DNA from: Silene noctiflora
Lineage: Eukaryota > Streptophyta > Magnoliopsida > Caryophyllales > Caryophyllaceae
Direction of reading: 5' to 3'
DNA length: 55,104 nt
Assembly: GCA_009801015.1 (NCBI GenBank)
Contig: VHZZ01002232.1
Coordinates: 3,391 to 58,494 of the forward strand
Shown: piece by piece, positions 23,926 to 35,800 of the stretch
How the letters are laid out: each line of letters opens with the position of its first letter
How positions within the stretch are numbered: position 1 is the first letter of the stretch
The notes under the pieces: model-generated
Told to the model about the DNA's origin: nothing
What the model saw: only the letters and a program-made list of their open reading frames with translations
Databases searched by the model: none
Translations under genes and position numbers: made by a program

Positions 23926-24493
23926 TCTTTTGTTTAATCAATTAATCATTGATCTCTCATCAAAAATCGCAAAGATTTTTCATCTTTCCTCTTATAATTG
24001 GACCTTTATAACCCTAATCTGCAAAAAGGAGGTAGTAGTCTGCCTACTTCTGGTGTAATCTACTCCCAATCATTGTTTTTGTTGATTTTTAATTGGTTCT
24101 ATCTTCTTTTGGAGAACTCGAGGGTTTGCTACCCAATAATGGCAGCTCCTCTTTAAGAGTGATTGGGGAAGAGGGATCGTCTGGAAGATAACAAGAGTGT
24201 CCTTTAGGGTTTCCTTCAGCTATAAATAATGAAGACGTTTATGGAGCCTCTCATATTACAAAAACGACCTTTTAAATCAAATAAGTCTTTTTCTTTCTCA
24301 AAAAATCCTTCTTGTCGTTTGAATAAGATGGAGTTTGAAGCTCAATTTGGAAGGTATATGGATGGGGAAGATGCAGGTTTCCAAGATGTGCATAACAACT
24401 TCTACAATCACCAACCGTATCATCAGGCTCATCAGAATGCGGACTTCAATCCAATGAACCCCATGCATGTTAACTTATGGAGGCATCCTCGTG

Positions 24494-24548
24494 NNNNNNN
24501 NNNNNNNNNNNNNNNNNNNNNNNNNNNNNNNNNNNNNNNNNNNNNNNN
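24494..24548. other. Assembly gap
   Basis: A run of 55 N bases inside LINE ORF1. The true length of the missing sequence is unknown. Confidence 0.98.
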
Positions 24549-25104
24549 GGTGATTAACATTGACCCGGATCATTTAGGACGCTCTAGGGATTTTTGGGGA
24601 AACTGCATCCTAGGTTTTCTGGTCGATTATCGCTTGTTCGAAGCTGAAAAAATTAATCATGTAATAGCAAGGAAATGGAGTACAAAGGGGTTAGTGACAG
24701 CACGTCGAATGGGGGAGATATACGTGCTACACTGTGAGGACCCTGATGATATTGAAGGCCTTCTAAGGAGAAGTACTGCTACTATTGATGGAGCGTTAAT
24801 GGTTTTCGCTCGCTGGTACCCTGATACAGTGCCGAGAACAGTTTGTTTCCCTTATGCGGAGTTAAAAGTTAGGGTTTGCGGTCTGCCGTTTGAGTTTCTT
24901 ACAATGCATGTGGCACGTGTGGCAGGTAAGTTACTAAGTCACCACTACCAAGTTGAACCTTTTGATATTGTGCCAAGGAATGACTACTTGAGGCTTAAGG
25001 TGTGTGTCAAGTTGAACGAACCATTGATGCCTGGTTTTTTCTTAGCTTTGGATGGGGGCTACCTGTTGTGGGTCCAATTCCGTTATGAAGAGATCTTTAA
25101 ATAC

Positions 25105-25146
25105 TGTGTGAAGTGTGGGAAGGTGGGACACACGGGGCCACAGTGT
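25105..25146 (+). other. CCHC zinc knuckle of LINE ORF1
   Basis: The reading CVKCGKVGHTGPQC gives the C-X2-C-X4-H-X4-C pattern of a retroelement zinc knuckle. Confidence 0.9.
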
Positions 25147-26999
25147 AGGGAAAGCTTAATGACTATTATCTCAAGTGTAAACGGTATGCTGGATAGGTCA
25201 GTGGAAAAGGGGTTTGTAGTTTTCAGGCAAATAGCAATCACACGATGTTTGGCATGAATCTGCGTGCAACACCCTCTACTACAAAGTTCTTATCCTCGAG
25301 AGTTAGACTTGAGGAGGGCAGGGCCCCTAGGGTAAACCAGAGGGAAGAGGCTGAAAGAATGGTGGACTTTGATCTGGGTACGGTTCCTGGTGGGAGGGTG
25401 GTACCTGGGATGATTTTTGCAGTAACAAATCAACCGTTTGCTGGACCTGTTGTTTTTCCAGTTGGGCTTGGTCCTAGTGGGGGTCGGGTGGGGGAAGGAT
25501 CGGGACAACAGAGGGATGAGGTTATGGAGGAGGCTCAAGGAGGGGGTGACTTGACTGGTGGGGCTCCTTCAAATCAAAGACAGGGACCCTCAGAATATGG
25601 GATGAGGGGAAATATTGGTGACAACCAAACTGTGCTGACTGAGGCTTGGGGATCAGGGGTGGTTCAGGAGGGATTGGCTGCTGAGCCAATATCTGGAGGT
25701 GGGGGTTGGATTGAGGAGGCCCAAAGGAATGAGGGGGAACAACATAATAATGGAGATGATATGGTGCATTATGATGAGTACCATAGTGCCCAGGACAACT
25801 TTAAGCAGAGAGGAGACGTAGGTGGACAGCAGGGGGTTTAGGGGGACAGTAGGGTATGGGAGACCAAGTCCCTGTGATGGATCCATATGTTTTCTATACT
25901 GGTCAAGGTGTGATAGGGGGAATTATGGACAGAGATATGAGACTTCAAGAAGTGATTTTGAATAGGGTGGAAGGGGATGTGGAGTGGGCCAGGATGGATG
26001 ATGATTATCGAGGGTATAACCAGACTTTTGACCATCCTCCAAATGGACTCCCTATCACCTATCACTATCCTGAAGGAGTGCATTTTCAGGTGGAAGGAGA
26101 TGAAGATGGTGTTGCTGATATGGAACAAGATGTCACTCCTGAAATTATTGTTGTAAGTAGTGATGAGGATATTTCTGAAAATGAAAATGGGGAGGATGAC
26201 TTGCCAGAATGGATGGTTAACCCTGAAGATATGACATCAGGTTCTGAAGGTTCTTCTGTCTATCACCATAGTTCTGCAATAAATCTTATTTCAACATCTG
26301 TTGATACTAATGAAGTTAACACTGACTTGCACCTGGGGAGGGGGCAATTTCTGAAGCTACTAGTCATGGGATAAAAGAAAGGAAAGGTGGGGAGGGAAGC
26401 AGTCACATGAGACTAATTTCTGCATCAATTGAAAAAAAAGGAAAGGAATTTCAAGATGGGGATTCTGCTATCCCTACTCTGACTGACTTATTGAAGACTG
26501 GTGTTCCAGAAGCTGAAAAACATGTTCACAAAGTACAAGATCATGAAGGTGAAGGGTCAAATTTCTTCGACATCCCAGCTGTAGGTAAGAAATCAAAGAT
26601 GTTTGCGGATATGGAGGTAGGGTTAAAACTGGGTATGAGTCACTCAGATGGTTTCATGGGTCTGGCTGACCTATATCACAAATCTGATCTGTTTGAGGAG
26701 AATCGTCAGTCCATTGCTAGAGCACGTAAGAGGAAGTGTTGCACTGAAATCGTTGAAGGATCAGTACGTGTTTCAGCTGTGGAGTCTATGGAACAAGCAA
26801 AGTTGTTTCTGGGGAAAATGGCAAAAAAACGATGTTTGGGAAAGGGTGTTCAGCAAGCAGGGCAGGAAGACAAGGGACATGGGTTTCGCCTGATTGTTGA
26901 TGATGCAAAGATGGACGAGATAAGTGATGGTGAGTCTGTGAATGGTGCTGAAGATGATGGCTTTGCGGAGGTTGGGCCTACACAACCCCCTCCATCGAC

Positions 27000-29900
27000 A
27001 TGAAGAGACTATCTTGGAATTGTAGGGGCCTCAATAATACGCTCTCCCCTACAATTCCTAAGCTTAGAGCGTTAGTAGCTAGTTCTTGTTACGATTTTAT
27101 TTTTCTTATTGAAACTAAATGTAAGGCTTTGGATATTGGCCCCCTCTTTCGTAGTTATGGTTTTGTAGAGTCAACCGGGGTAGATGCTAGTGGAGCCTCT
27201 GGTGGTCTATGGGTAGGGTGGAAAAAAGAGGCTAAGATGAGCCATGTTCTTTCATGTAAGCATTTCACCGTTCTTCTAGTAGAAAAATATAATGGGCGTT
27301 TATGGTATTTAGTTCTCTTTTATGGGGCTCCTCAACATAGCTCGCGTATGACCGTACTAAAAGATTTAGAATGTTGTATAGATAAATTCGAGTATCCGTG
27401 TCTTATTATTGGAGACTTTAATCAAGTTGAGTTTTCGTATGATAAGCTAAGCTCTTCGTCAACATCTATTTTGGAGGCAACTTCCTTTAGTAAATCGAAG
27501 ATTACAAATGAGTTAGTGGATATTCCGTTCAAGGGGCCGAGGTTTACTTTGTGTAATAATCGAAAGGGTGATAAGAGAGTTTTTGAGCGGTTGGATAAGG
27601 CATTGGGCTCAAAGGATTGGTTTACGCTCTTCCCCGATTCGGGTTTAAGACATTTTCCGATACAAATTTCAGACCACGCACCAATTGAATTAGACCTCCA
27701 CCTCACAAAGAATAATGGAAAAAGACCGTATAAGTTGGACTCCTGGGTGTTTGAGCATGAGGAATGTGTTANGATAGCCAAGGAGAGCTGGTCAGTGCCC
27801 TTCAGGGGCTCGCCAGCTTTTAGAGTTACTAGGAAGATGTCCAAGGTGCGTCAAGAAGTTCGGAAATGGACGCTGGATAAAAGGTTGGATTGGCGCAGGA
27901 AATGGGATGAGTTTGATGAAAGATTAGAAAAGGGGATGGACTTAGTAGTTAAGGGAGGAAATGACGAAGTTTATGATAATGTACAGAAGGAAGTACGGGA
28001 GTTTGCTAAGGCATCCGCATCGTTCTGGAGACAACGCGCCAAGGTTAAGTGGATGGTGGACGGGGATACGTGTACTAAATTCTTCTTCAACTGGATAAAG
28101 GGACGAGCAGGTAGAAAGTTTGTGTATGGTATTAAAAGAGACGACGGGACATGGATATATGAGAAGGAGGATGTGAGCAAGGTTTTTCAGGAATACTTCA
28201 TGAAGTTATATAAACTTGAGGAGCAGGATAGAAGGGAAAGTGGTGTTGGATCTTGGGAGGAGTTGTTCGAAGGGAAGTTATCTAAGGTAAAAGAAGACGA
28301 TATGGATTACTTGAGTAAACCCTTCACGGCCGGGGAAGTGCGGAAAGCGGTTTTTCAAATGGGAGCTCTTAAGGCACCAGGACCGGATGGCATTCCTGCT
28401 GTTTTCTTCCAGAAATGTTGGCACTTTATAAAGAGGGACTTTGTGAATGCAGCTGTGTCTACCCTAAATTCCGGTTTTGTTTTAAAGGAACTGAACAGGA
28501 CTTTCATTACACTGATCCCAAAGAGTGATAACCCGGAAAAGGTTCAGGACTATAGACCAATCAGTTTATGTAACGTCTTCATGCGCATACTGACGAAGTG
28601 TATTGCTAATCGGTTGTCAAGAGTTATGAAGTACTTGATTAGCGACTTTCAAAATGCGTTTGTCCCGGGTAGGATTATTAGTGATAATATTCTACTTGCA
28701 CAAGAAGCGATACACGCTATAAACGCTCTCAAGCATGGAAAATATGGGAGTTTCGCCTTCAAAGCGGACATGAGCAAATCTTATGATCGGGTGAGGTGGG
28801 ATTTTCTAGAAGTAGTTCTTCTTAAAAAAGGGTTTTCCGATACCTATGGTCAAACTCATTATGAATTGTGTCTCCTCGGTGTCCTATGAGATCTTGATAA
28901 ATAGGGTACCTTCACAACAATTTCGGTCGGAGAGGGGTTTGCGACAAGGCGACCCTCTGTCCCCGTATCTCTTTATTCTCTGCATGAAGGTTCTATCACA
29001 GAATGTGGAAAACCCTAAGCGGGCTGGTTTGTTGAGAGGGGTTCGGATTTGTAGGGGCGTCCAACCAATGACACATTTATTCTTTGCAGACGATGCGGTG
29101 TTCTTCCTGGAATGGAATCTTTCTCTCAGCTGCGGGACGTCTCACACTCATCTCATTTGTTCTATCAAACATCTCAAATTCCGTTCTATCGGTATTTAAA
29201 TTACCGGTAAGTGTGACAAATAAGATTAATTCTATATTGTCACATTTTGGTGGGCAGGATGTAAAGTGTCGAGAACGACTCACTGGTGTAGTAGGAATTT
29301 TCTATGTCTCCCTAAAAATGAGGGGGGATTGGGGATGCGTAATGTTGCATGCTTAAACCAAGCTATGCTTGCTAAACATGCGTGGCGGTTGCTATCAGGA
29401 GAGGAATCATTCTTCTGCCAGGTGCTTAGAGTCAAATTATTTGGAAAAAGGAACATCCAGGATCGTCTCCCCACACCGTAGCGGTATAACCTTTCGTGGG
29501 GGGCGCGAAGCATTCTTTATGGGTATGACCTCCTGTCACGTCATGTTGGTTGGAAACCAGGGGTGGAATCAAATCTGAATGTCTGGGAAACTTCTTGGGT
29601 ACTAGAGCACCAGCCGAAACCGAAAACTGACATTCTAAGCCTGGATTATGCCTTCCTAAAGGACCTAAGGGTAAAGGATCTGATACAATACAGACGGATG
29701 TGGAAGGAGAGGTTGATTAGTGAATACTTTATTGAGGAGGACGTTGAAAAAATTCTCGCGATTCCTGTGCTTTACGCAAGAGCAGGATAAAGTCTTATGG
29801 CCACTGACAAATAGTGGTAATTATACGGTGAAATTGGGTTATAGAGCGGCTTTCTCACAATTCATGGAGCGGAAGGGCATGGAGAAGGATCGAACAAGGG

Positions 29901-30904
29901 TGGACGATAGGGGGAGAACGTTTTGCAAACAAAAATTGTGGAGACTTCCGGGACCACAGATGTGGAAGATCTTGGTATGGAGAATCCTGACAGATTCACT
30001 TCCGGTGGGGAGCAATTTTCTGAAACGGAACATGGAGATTGAAGCATGNTGTCACCTTTGTTCAAATGATGGATCTGAGATTGAGTCGATGNAGCATTTG
30101 TTTCGGGATTGTAGTATTGCTAGGANAATATGGGCTTCCTCTGATTTAGGTATCCGGGCTGAACAAGGTGTACATCTGGGGATTGCTGATTGGATCATGA
30201 ACTGACTATCGTTCTTGGGCACCCTCGAAGATGAGGAACAAAGGGTGGTAAGGTTTCTGGCCCTCTTTTGGTGCTTATGGGGAATACGCAATGCATGTGT
30301 CTTTAGGGGGGAGTCCTTTCATCCATACTCGTTTTTTGGTATGTATAAAGAAGCGACGAGAACAACCATGTTGGCCCTGGAAAAGGGAAGTAAGGAGGAG
30401 AATGGTTGCCTGGAGATGGAGGTGAGGGACGATATGTGTCCGGCTATGGTGGCGAAAAGGGATGTGAAGGATGGACATCCGACCTATTTGGTGGGGACGC
30501 AGGACAAGTGTGATGCTATACGGGTCTACGTGGATGCGTCTTGGATAAGTCGCTCGACGGGGGTTGTTGCATGGGTGCTCCAGGATAACACTGGGTCACT
30601 CTTATCTAACAGTGGACTCAAGGTGAGGGCGGAATTGCCTTTACAGGCGGAGGCCATGGGGATTAGGGAGACAATTCTATGGGTACGAAGATCTGGTTTC
30701 TACCACGTGGAGGTACGATCAGACTGCTTACAGGCGATCAACCAGTTAATAGGCTTTGAGGAGGAACATCATCTTATTGCAGGGATCCTGAATGACATCA
30801 GGGAGTTAGCGTCAGGTTTTCATTGTTTATGTATTTCTTTTGTTCATAGATCGCTCAATATGTTGGCACATGATACTGCTCAACATGTTTTGCGACAGGT
30901 CTAG
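27000..30904 (+). pseudogene. LINE ORF2: endonuclease, reverse transcriptase, RNase H; broken
   Basis: It starts MKRLSWNCRGLNN, the APE-type endonuclease start, with IGDFNQVEFSYD and ISDHAPIELDL further on. Reverse transcriptase motifs follow: LKAPGPDGIPAVFF, DYRPISLCNV, FVPGRIISDNILLAQE, ADMSKSYDRV, LRQGDPLSPYLF and the catalytic FADD. A frameshift near 28840 splits fingers from palm. After FADDAVFF (29085-29108) the reading passes almost at once to the thumb/connection part (FLSAAGRLTLISFVLSN), so roughly 400 bp seems deleted. Further shifts lie near 29270-29580 and 29760-29790. A zf-RVT block (KLWRLPGPQMWKILVWRIL, CHLC) is at about 29930-30110. The final block 30215-30904 is an RNase H fold with VDAS, QAEAMG, RSDCLQ and AHDTAQ at the active-site positions. 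The product made target-primed cDNA in the living element. Confidence 0.9.
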
Positions 30905-30944
30905 TTTGTTTAGTAGGTATCCTTTTACGGTTGTAAAAAAAAAA

Positions 30945-30957
30945 GGGTCATAAAGAC
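30945..30957. repeat. LINE target-site duplication, right copy
   Basis: Exact copy of 23726-23738, directly after the A-run. Confidence 0.9.
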
Positions 30958-31162
30958 GGCCGGAATCCGACCTAATTATATGAATCGGGCCTAAAATTGA
31001 GGCCTAAGCCCGAGAAAAAATAAAAATCGGTCTGAATCCAATCGGGCTAGCATGCCCGAGCCATTTGATTAGCTCTAGGGACTATACGAGGTAGTGTGTT
31101 GTAAAATACGAGGTAGTCGCTAGTAACATGTAAAAAACACCAAATTTGGTCAAATTTCAGCA
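30958..31162. other. Possible older hAT-like remnant
   Basis: GGCC/CCCGAG-rich sequence ends in GAGCCATTTGATTAGCTCTA at 31058-31077, whose complement TAGAGCTAATCAAATGG resembles a hAT end. No partner end was fixed. Confidence 0.25.
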
Positions 31163-31544
31163 TCCCCTATTGACTAAAAGATTAACAAGTCTAGGGTAAT
31201 CCCGCTTATTTTCCCACTCAACCGCTTCCTTGCGCAAAAAATCTTCTTCTATTTTCAACAATAATATATTGTAGTCAATTAATAAATATTATCTTCTATT
31301 TTCAACAATAATATATTGTAGCCAATCTATTTTGAGCAAAAAAAAATTAAACTAATTGAAATTAAACCTCTTCTATTTTCGACAAGAATGTATTGTAGTC
31401 AATTAATATTGTAATCAATCTATTTTGAGTAAAAAAATAAAATAATTAGAATTCAATGCACAATACACAACACTTCCCTTAAACTTCTTGTACATTTGAT
31501 ATGATCATTTTCAACTGATAATCATAGAAAAAATAAATCAATAA

Positions 31545-32030
31545 TCCCCTATATACTAAAAAAAATTAACACTACTTAAAAATTCCCGATCAATGTTATA
31601 ATTACTCTTGACAAATTCTAACTAATGGAGTAAGTGGACACACTGTTAATTTAGTTCCATTAATTAGCAAAAATCTTGCTAAAAAATCTCACTCAGTGTT
31701 ATTCTTACTATTCTGATTTTATTTATTAAAAAAATTATTATCTTAAAAATCAAGAAATATAGAGATGTAATTTGTTAAATTTTTTAAATCAATTTCTAAA
31801 TATTTTTTCCAAATCAACTTCATAACAAATATCAAGCATTTAAAATACCTTTTATGTAACTCCATGTAGGTCAAATTTCATAAAAAATACAAAAATTGAG
31901 AAGTTTTAATACAAAACTTTATATAATAGATTTATTAAATATAAAAATGTTTAATGGCAATATTTTAATTACAACTCTCTCTAACACAACTCTTTACAAA
32001 TACCGTACTGTAGTACGGGATCTATACTAT
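31545..32030 (+). mobile_element. Inner non-autonomous Helitron (candidate)
   Basis: Start TCCCCTATATACTAAA at 31545. A perfect 6-bp-stem hairpin at 32003-32018 is followed by GATCTATACTAT. The end reads CTAT and not CTRR, so the 3' end is degraded or misplaced by a few bases. Confidence 0.5.
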
Positions 32031-32397
32031 TCACTTGGTTAATTCCCAAAGTCCCAAGTCGGCAAGTCCTAATCTCCCTCACTACTAAGAGAATAAAATT
32101 TTCAAGTAGTTTTCCCGCCTAACATACATTACTCTTTGATGGGCCTGTCTAAGTTGGGTCGTCCACTTTTACTAAATCAAATTTGCATTTGCATCAATTT
32201 TAAGGTATGCTTTGAATCAATTTGAATCTTATACATGGAAACAAACATATGATTTAACTCTCAAATTATGCAATCCTATACTTGGAAAGAAATATTTGCT
32301 CTGCCTCTCAAATTATGCAATCTTTACGTACAATATTATTCCCGAAACGAATTATGCTTTGAATCAATTTAAACCCTATACATGAAAAAAAACATAT

Positions 32398-32493
32398 GGT
32401 TTGACTCTCAAATTATGCAATTCTATTATGTTAATGTAAGGATAAGGTTTGACTCTCAAATTATGCAATTCTATTATGTTAATGTAAGGATAA
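32398..32493 (+). repeat. Two tandem 48-bp copies
   Basis: A 48-bp unit beginning GGTTTGACTCTCAAATTATG is repeated at 32398 and 32446 with near-perfect identity. A diverged relative lies upstream near 32250-32320 (CTCTCAAATTATGCAAT), so the array may once have been longer. It sits inside the outer Helitron. Confidence 0.8.
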
Positions 32494-32840
32494 GATTATA
32501 TATTTATTTTCATCAATTTTTTATAATTTTCATCTTAAAAATACCGTGTTGTAGCACGAGATCTACACTAGTTTCCAAATTACTCGGCTCCACTTCCACA
32601 TCTCAGCTCCCGAGTTACGGTTTACACATTGCGTGTGCTTCACAATTCCAAATCTTTTATTCTTTCCTCGTTACATTTCCATGTACCATCCCCAATTTCT
32701 AAATCAGGAAATATAGATTTTGTTCTTCACAAGATTTCCCTAAATTTCCACCAATTACCCCTCTGCTAAAACCCCATTCTCGATGTAACTGGTAGACAAA
32801 GAGGGGGTAAACTGGCAATTTAACAACAACATTTTTGGAC

Positions 32841-35800
32841 ATGGATTGGTACTATGTAGCTGCTCTTCTTACCATTCTTACCAGCTCTCAGGTTTGCTTC
32901 TTCTTCTTCATATAGTTTTATGAGATTTGTTATTTGTTTTTGTAATTGTGGGATTCTGATGATTACAACAAACATTACCGCAGTGTCTCACTGACTCTCC
33001 CAAAAAGCGGGTAAGGGGGTCGGATGTAGGCAGCCTAACCCAAGATGAAATATTGCGTAGAACTAGATGGAAGGACTGCATCCCCTCAAAAAAAAAAAAA
33101 GATTGAAGGACTGCAGTGTTGACATTATTGTTAGAATTGCAATTTTAGGGCAGCATTGTTGTCTAATAACCTGCAGTTTTTGTCGCAATTGATTGCCATT
33201 TTGTTCGGCATTTGTGGGGACTTTCGACCTTATTAGAAGATTTAGTTCAGTTCCTTTGAACTTAAGATAGCTGAAAAACTAGTGTTCCGTTTAGTTTAGT
33301 TTAGTTTAGCTCGGTTCGGTGAGCAGTCGAAAACTCACTTGTAGTGTTGAATGTTGATCTTAGTCACTTAGACGGATGAATGGACGGAAGAGTGTAAGTA
33401 TTCTGGCGTAGCAAAATGAGAACCTTGCGTTCAGTTGGTATGTAAGAAGTTCTAAGTTAATTGGAGTCATTTAATGTGTTGAGTATATTAGATTCCGATA
33501 GAAGAACTCTGAAGTGATAGATGTGTACTTATGTGGAGTACTTGTTAATGGAGCTACGACAGATATCGACTAGATTGGTTGGTAAAGTCATAAGAGTGGT
33601 ATCACTTATAACCTAGTTTCAAAACCTATCAACATCAAAACTGCTAGAGTTGTTTATATTCTTGCCTTTTGAAAGGAAGCAATTGCATTGTGACCGCTTT
33701 CATCTCTCATTTTTGAGTTACTCTCGACAATTTAGCTATACAGACTTCTGGGTCAATTCTCTCCAATTACACACCAAAAATTATATATGCATCTATAGAC
33801 TTGATTAATGGAATATCCTATTGCAAGGTGCTGGTGATTGATGTATGATATTTTCTGAAATAAACACACTGTATGAGAGAGGAAGAATTTTTCTTCCGGG
33901 AGCATCAGTCAGAAACAGTAAATGAAGCTCATAAAGCATTCGCTAAACGTTGACTCTTTTGGGGAAAACAATAGTTATAAGGAAAAACAGGATTTAAACA
34001 TTTTGCGCCAGTAGATAAGATGGCATCTGACAACTATCCATCCCGGCACATTAATAGACTAGTAAGTCATACTGAGGTTATATCTTCATATTACCATATC
34101 AACATGAGCAACTCTCCCATAAAATGACCTTATAATTATTAACCTTTGTACGATAACGGAGCTTCTATTTGCTAGAATCTAAATTTTAATGCCATTAATT
34201 CCTCTGGATCTTTGTGCCTGAGACTAGCTCCTTATGTAAGTATTCTTTGCTCATGAGCTGTGTTAATGGGAACTTGAAATCATTATTTGGAATGTGCGGA
34301 CTTACATGCTGCAATGTTTTAGGTTTCTACTGTATTTGTGGCAGGGCATTTTGACCACTTTATCTCAGAGTAATAGAGGCTATAAGTATGACTACGCAAC
34401 TGTTCCATTTCTCGCTGAGGTGTTCAAGGTATATCCTAAGCTCTCTCTTCCTCTGATGGGAACTTTATATTTTCACACTCTTCAGTAGGTCCGTTGGCAA
34501 TTCCTTTTCCTACTTCTTACAAATACTTATGTTTCTGTTTTCTTGGCACTCGTATCTAGTTGGTAGTATCTAGCCTACTTCTTTGGAGAGAATTCAGGAC
34601 TTCACCTTCCGTAAAGATGACAACTGACTGGAAGACTGCGCGGTTGTTTCCTATCCCGTCAATTATATATCTAATTCACAACAATGTCCAGTTTGCTACC
34701 CTCACTTATGTGGATACATCTACCTATCAAATCATGGGCAATCTAAAGATTGTCTCAACTGGAATATTGTTCAGGTACTTCTACTTCCCTAACCTCTTTA
34801 GGACAGCTTATAGTGTATTTCCATGTATTTTACGGGATACAGGAACTTAACAACCTTTTAGTTCTAGCAATTTGTATAACTACGATTCACTTAAGGGGTT
34901 CTTGTTGCTATAGGTTATTTTTGAAGAAAAAGTTATCCAACCTTCAATGGATGGGAATTATTCTGTTGGCTATTGGTACAACAACTAGTCAGGTGAACCC
35001 GCCCACCCTCACCCCCACCCCCTTTTCTTCCATGTCTACGGAAATTCAAGGGTTTTGTAATATGCGTGAAAGATGGAGTGTGGCATGATTATAATTTTTG
35101 AGGACTTGTCTTCATTCTTGATAGCACATTACTTTCAGCATTGATTTTAGATATGTTACTATTGTGAGCAACAACTTCTTGAGCAAAGAACGGAGTTTAA
35201 GGGGGAGTGGGGGGTTGGGTGCACACAAATTTGAATGCAATTTTGTACCATCTAGAACATGAAAAATCATGTTAGTTATCTCAGATTCTGAACAAACAGA
35301 AGTATGCATGCATGAATTCTTATATTTATCATAAGAAAGTAGTTTACTTATTCTTCTATTGATCTCTTATTGTAGGTCAAAGGTTGTGGAGAGCCGTCAT
35401 GCGATTCTCTTTTTTCATCGCCAATCCAGGGATATTTGTTTGGAATCTTGTCAGCTTGTCTATCAGCATTAGCTGGTGTTTATACTGAGTTTCTCATGAA
35501 GAAGAACAATGACAGCCTGTACTGGCAGAATGTGCAACTCTACACGTGAGTATCTCTGTTTATAGCTGGATGCTTAGAAATTTTAACTTCGTGTAACTTA
35601 CTGTGTGATTTCTTGTAAGTTAACAGGGGCTTAAGTGTCAGTTGATTTTGTTCAGACGTCGTGTCATTTGCTCGTCCTGGCTAAATATTTCTAATAGAGA
35701 AGCCTTCAATGATTTTGAAGGTTTATTTTCTGTATTTTAAAAGAGAGCGCGAGGGGGTGGTGGAAAATATAGAGGTTGAAAAGTGTAGTCAGTAGCACCA

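Larger units (their letters stand above)
24229..27003 (+). pseudogene. LINE ORF1 (nucleic-acid-binding protein), frameshifted
   Basis: The ORF1 product is spread over four blocks: 24229-25257, 25245-25841, 25856-26374 and 26407-27003, in different frames, so at least three frameshifts or stops have accumulated. The first block holds a DUF4283-like domain (about 24600-25080) and, at 25105-25146, a CCHC zinc knuckle CVKCGKVGHTGPQC with correct C-X2-C-X4-H-X4-C spacing. The later blocks are acidic, low-complexity tails. In active LINEs this protein coats the element RNA. The final TGA (27001-27003) overlaps the ORF2 start. Confidence 0.85.
23739..30944 (+). mobile_element. Full-span L1-clade LINE with RNase H, coding-dead
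   Basis: The 7.2-kb non-LTR retrotransposon is bounded by an exact 13-bp target duplication and ends in a short A-run (30935-30944). Order: 5' UTR (23739-24228), ORF1 with DUF4283-like region and zinc knuckle, ORF2 with endonuclease, reverse transcriptase, zf-RVT and a C-terminal RNase H. Both ORFs carry frameshifts, and part of the reverse transcriptase is deleted, so it is not autonomous now. A 55-bp N run (24494-24548) hides part of ORF1. Confidence 0.93.
31163..32571 (+). mobile_element. Helitron, probably with a second Helitron nested inside
   Basis: Start TCCCCTATTGACTAAAAG at 31163 after an A. End: hairpin CCGTG-TTGTAG-CACG (32544-32558) then CTAG (32568-32571) followed by T. These are the signals of the element at 61-1050. 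A second start, TCCCCTATATACTAAA, lies at 31545 after an A, and a second hairpin (CCGTAC-TGTA-GTACGG, 32003-32018) about 10 bp before ACTAT lies near 32029. The simplest reading is an inner element of about 485 bp nested in the outer one. There is no coding capacity. Confidence 0.6.

Noticed and set aside
25290..26128. Minus-strand open frames inside the LINE
   Set aside because: Shadows of the acidic ORF1 tail, without any family feature.
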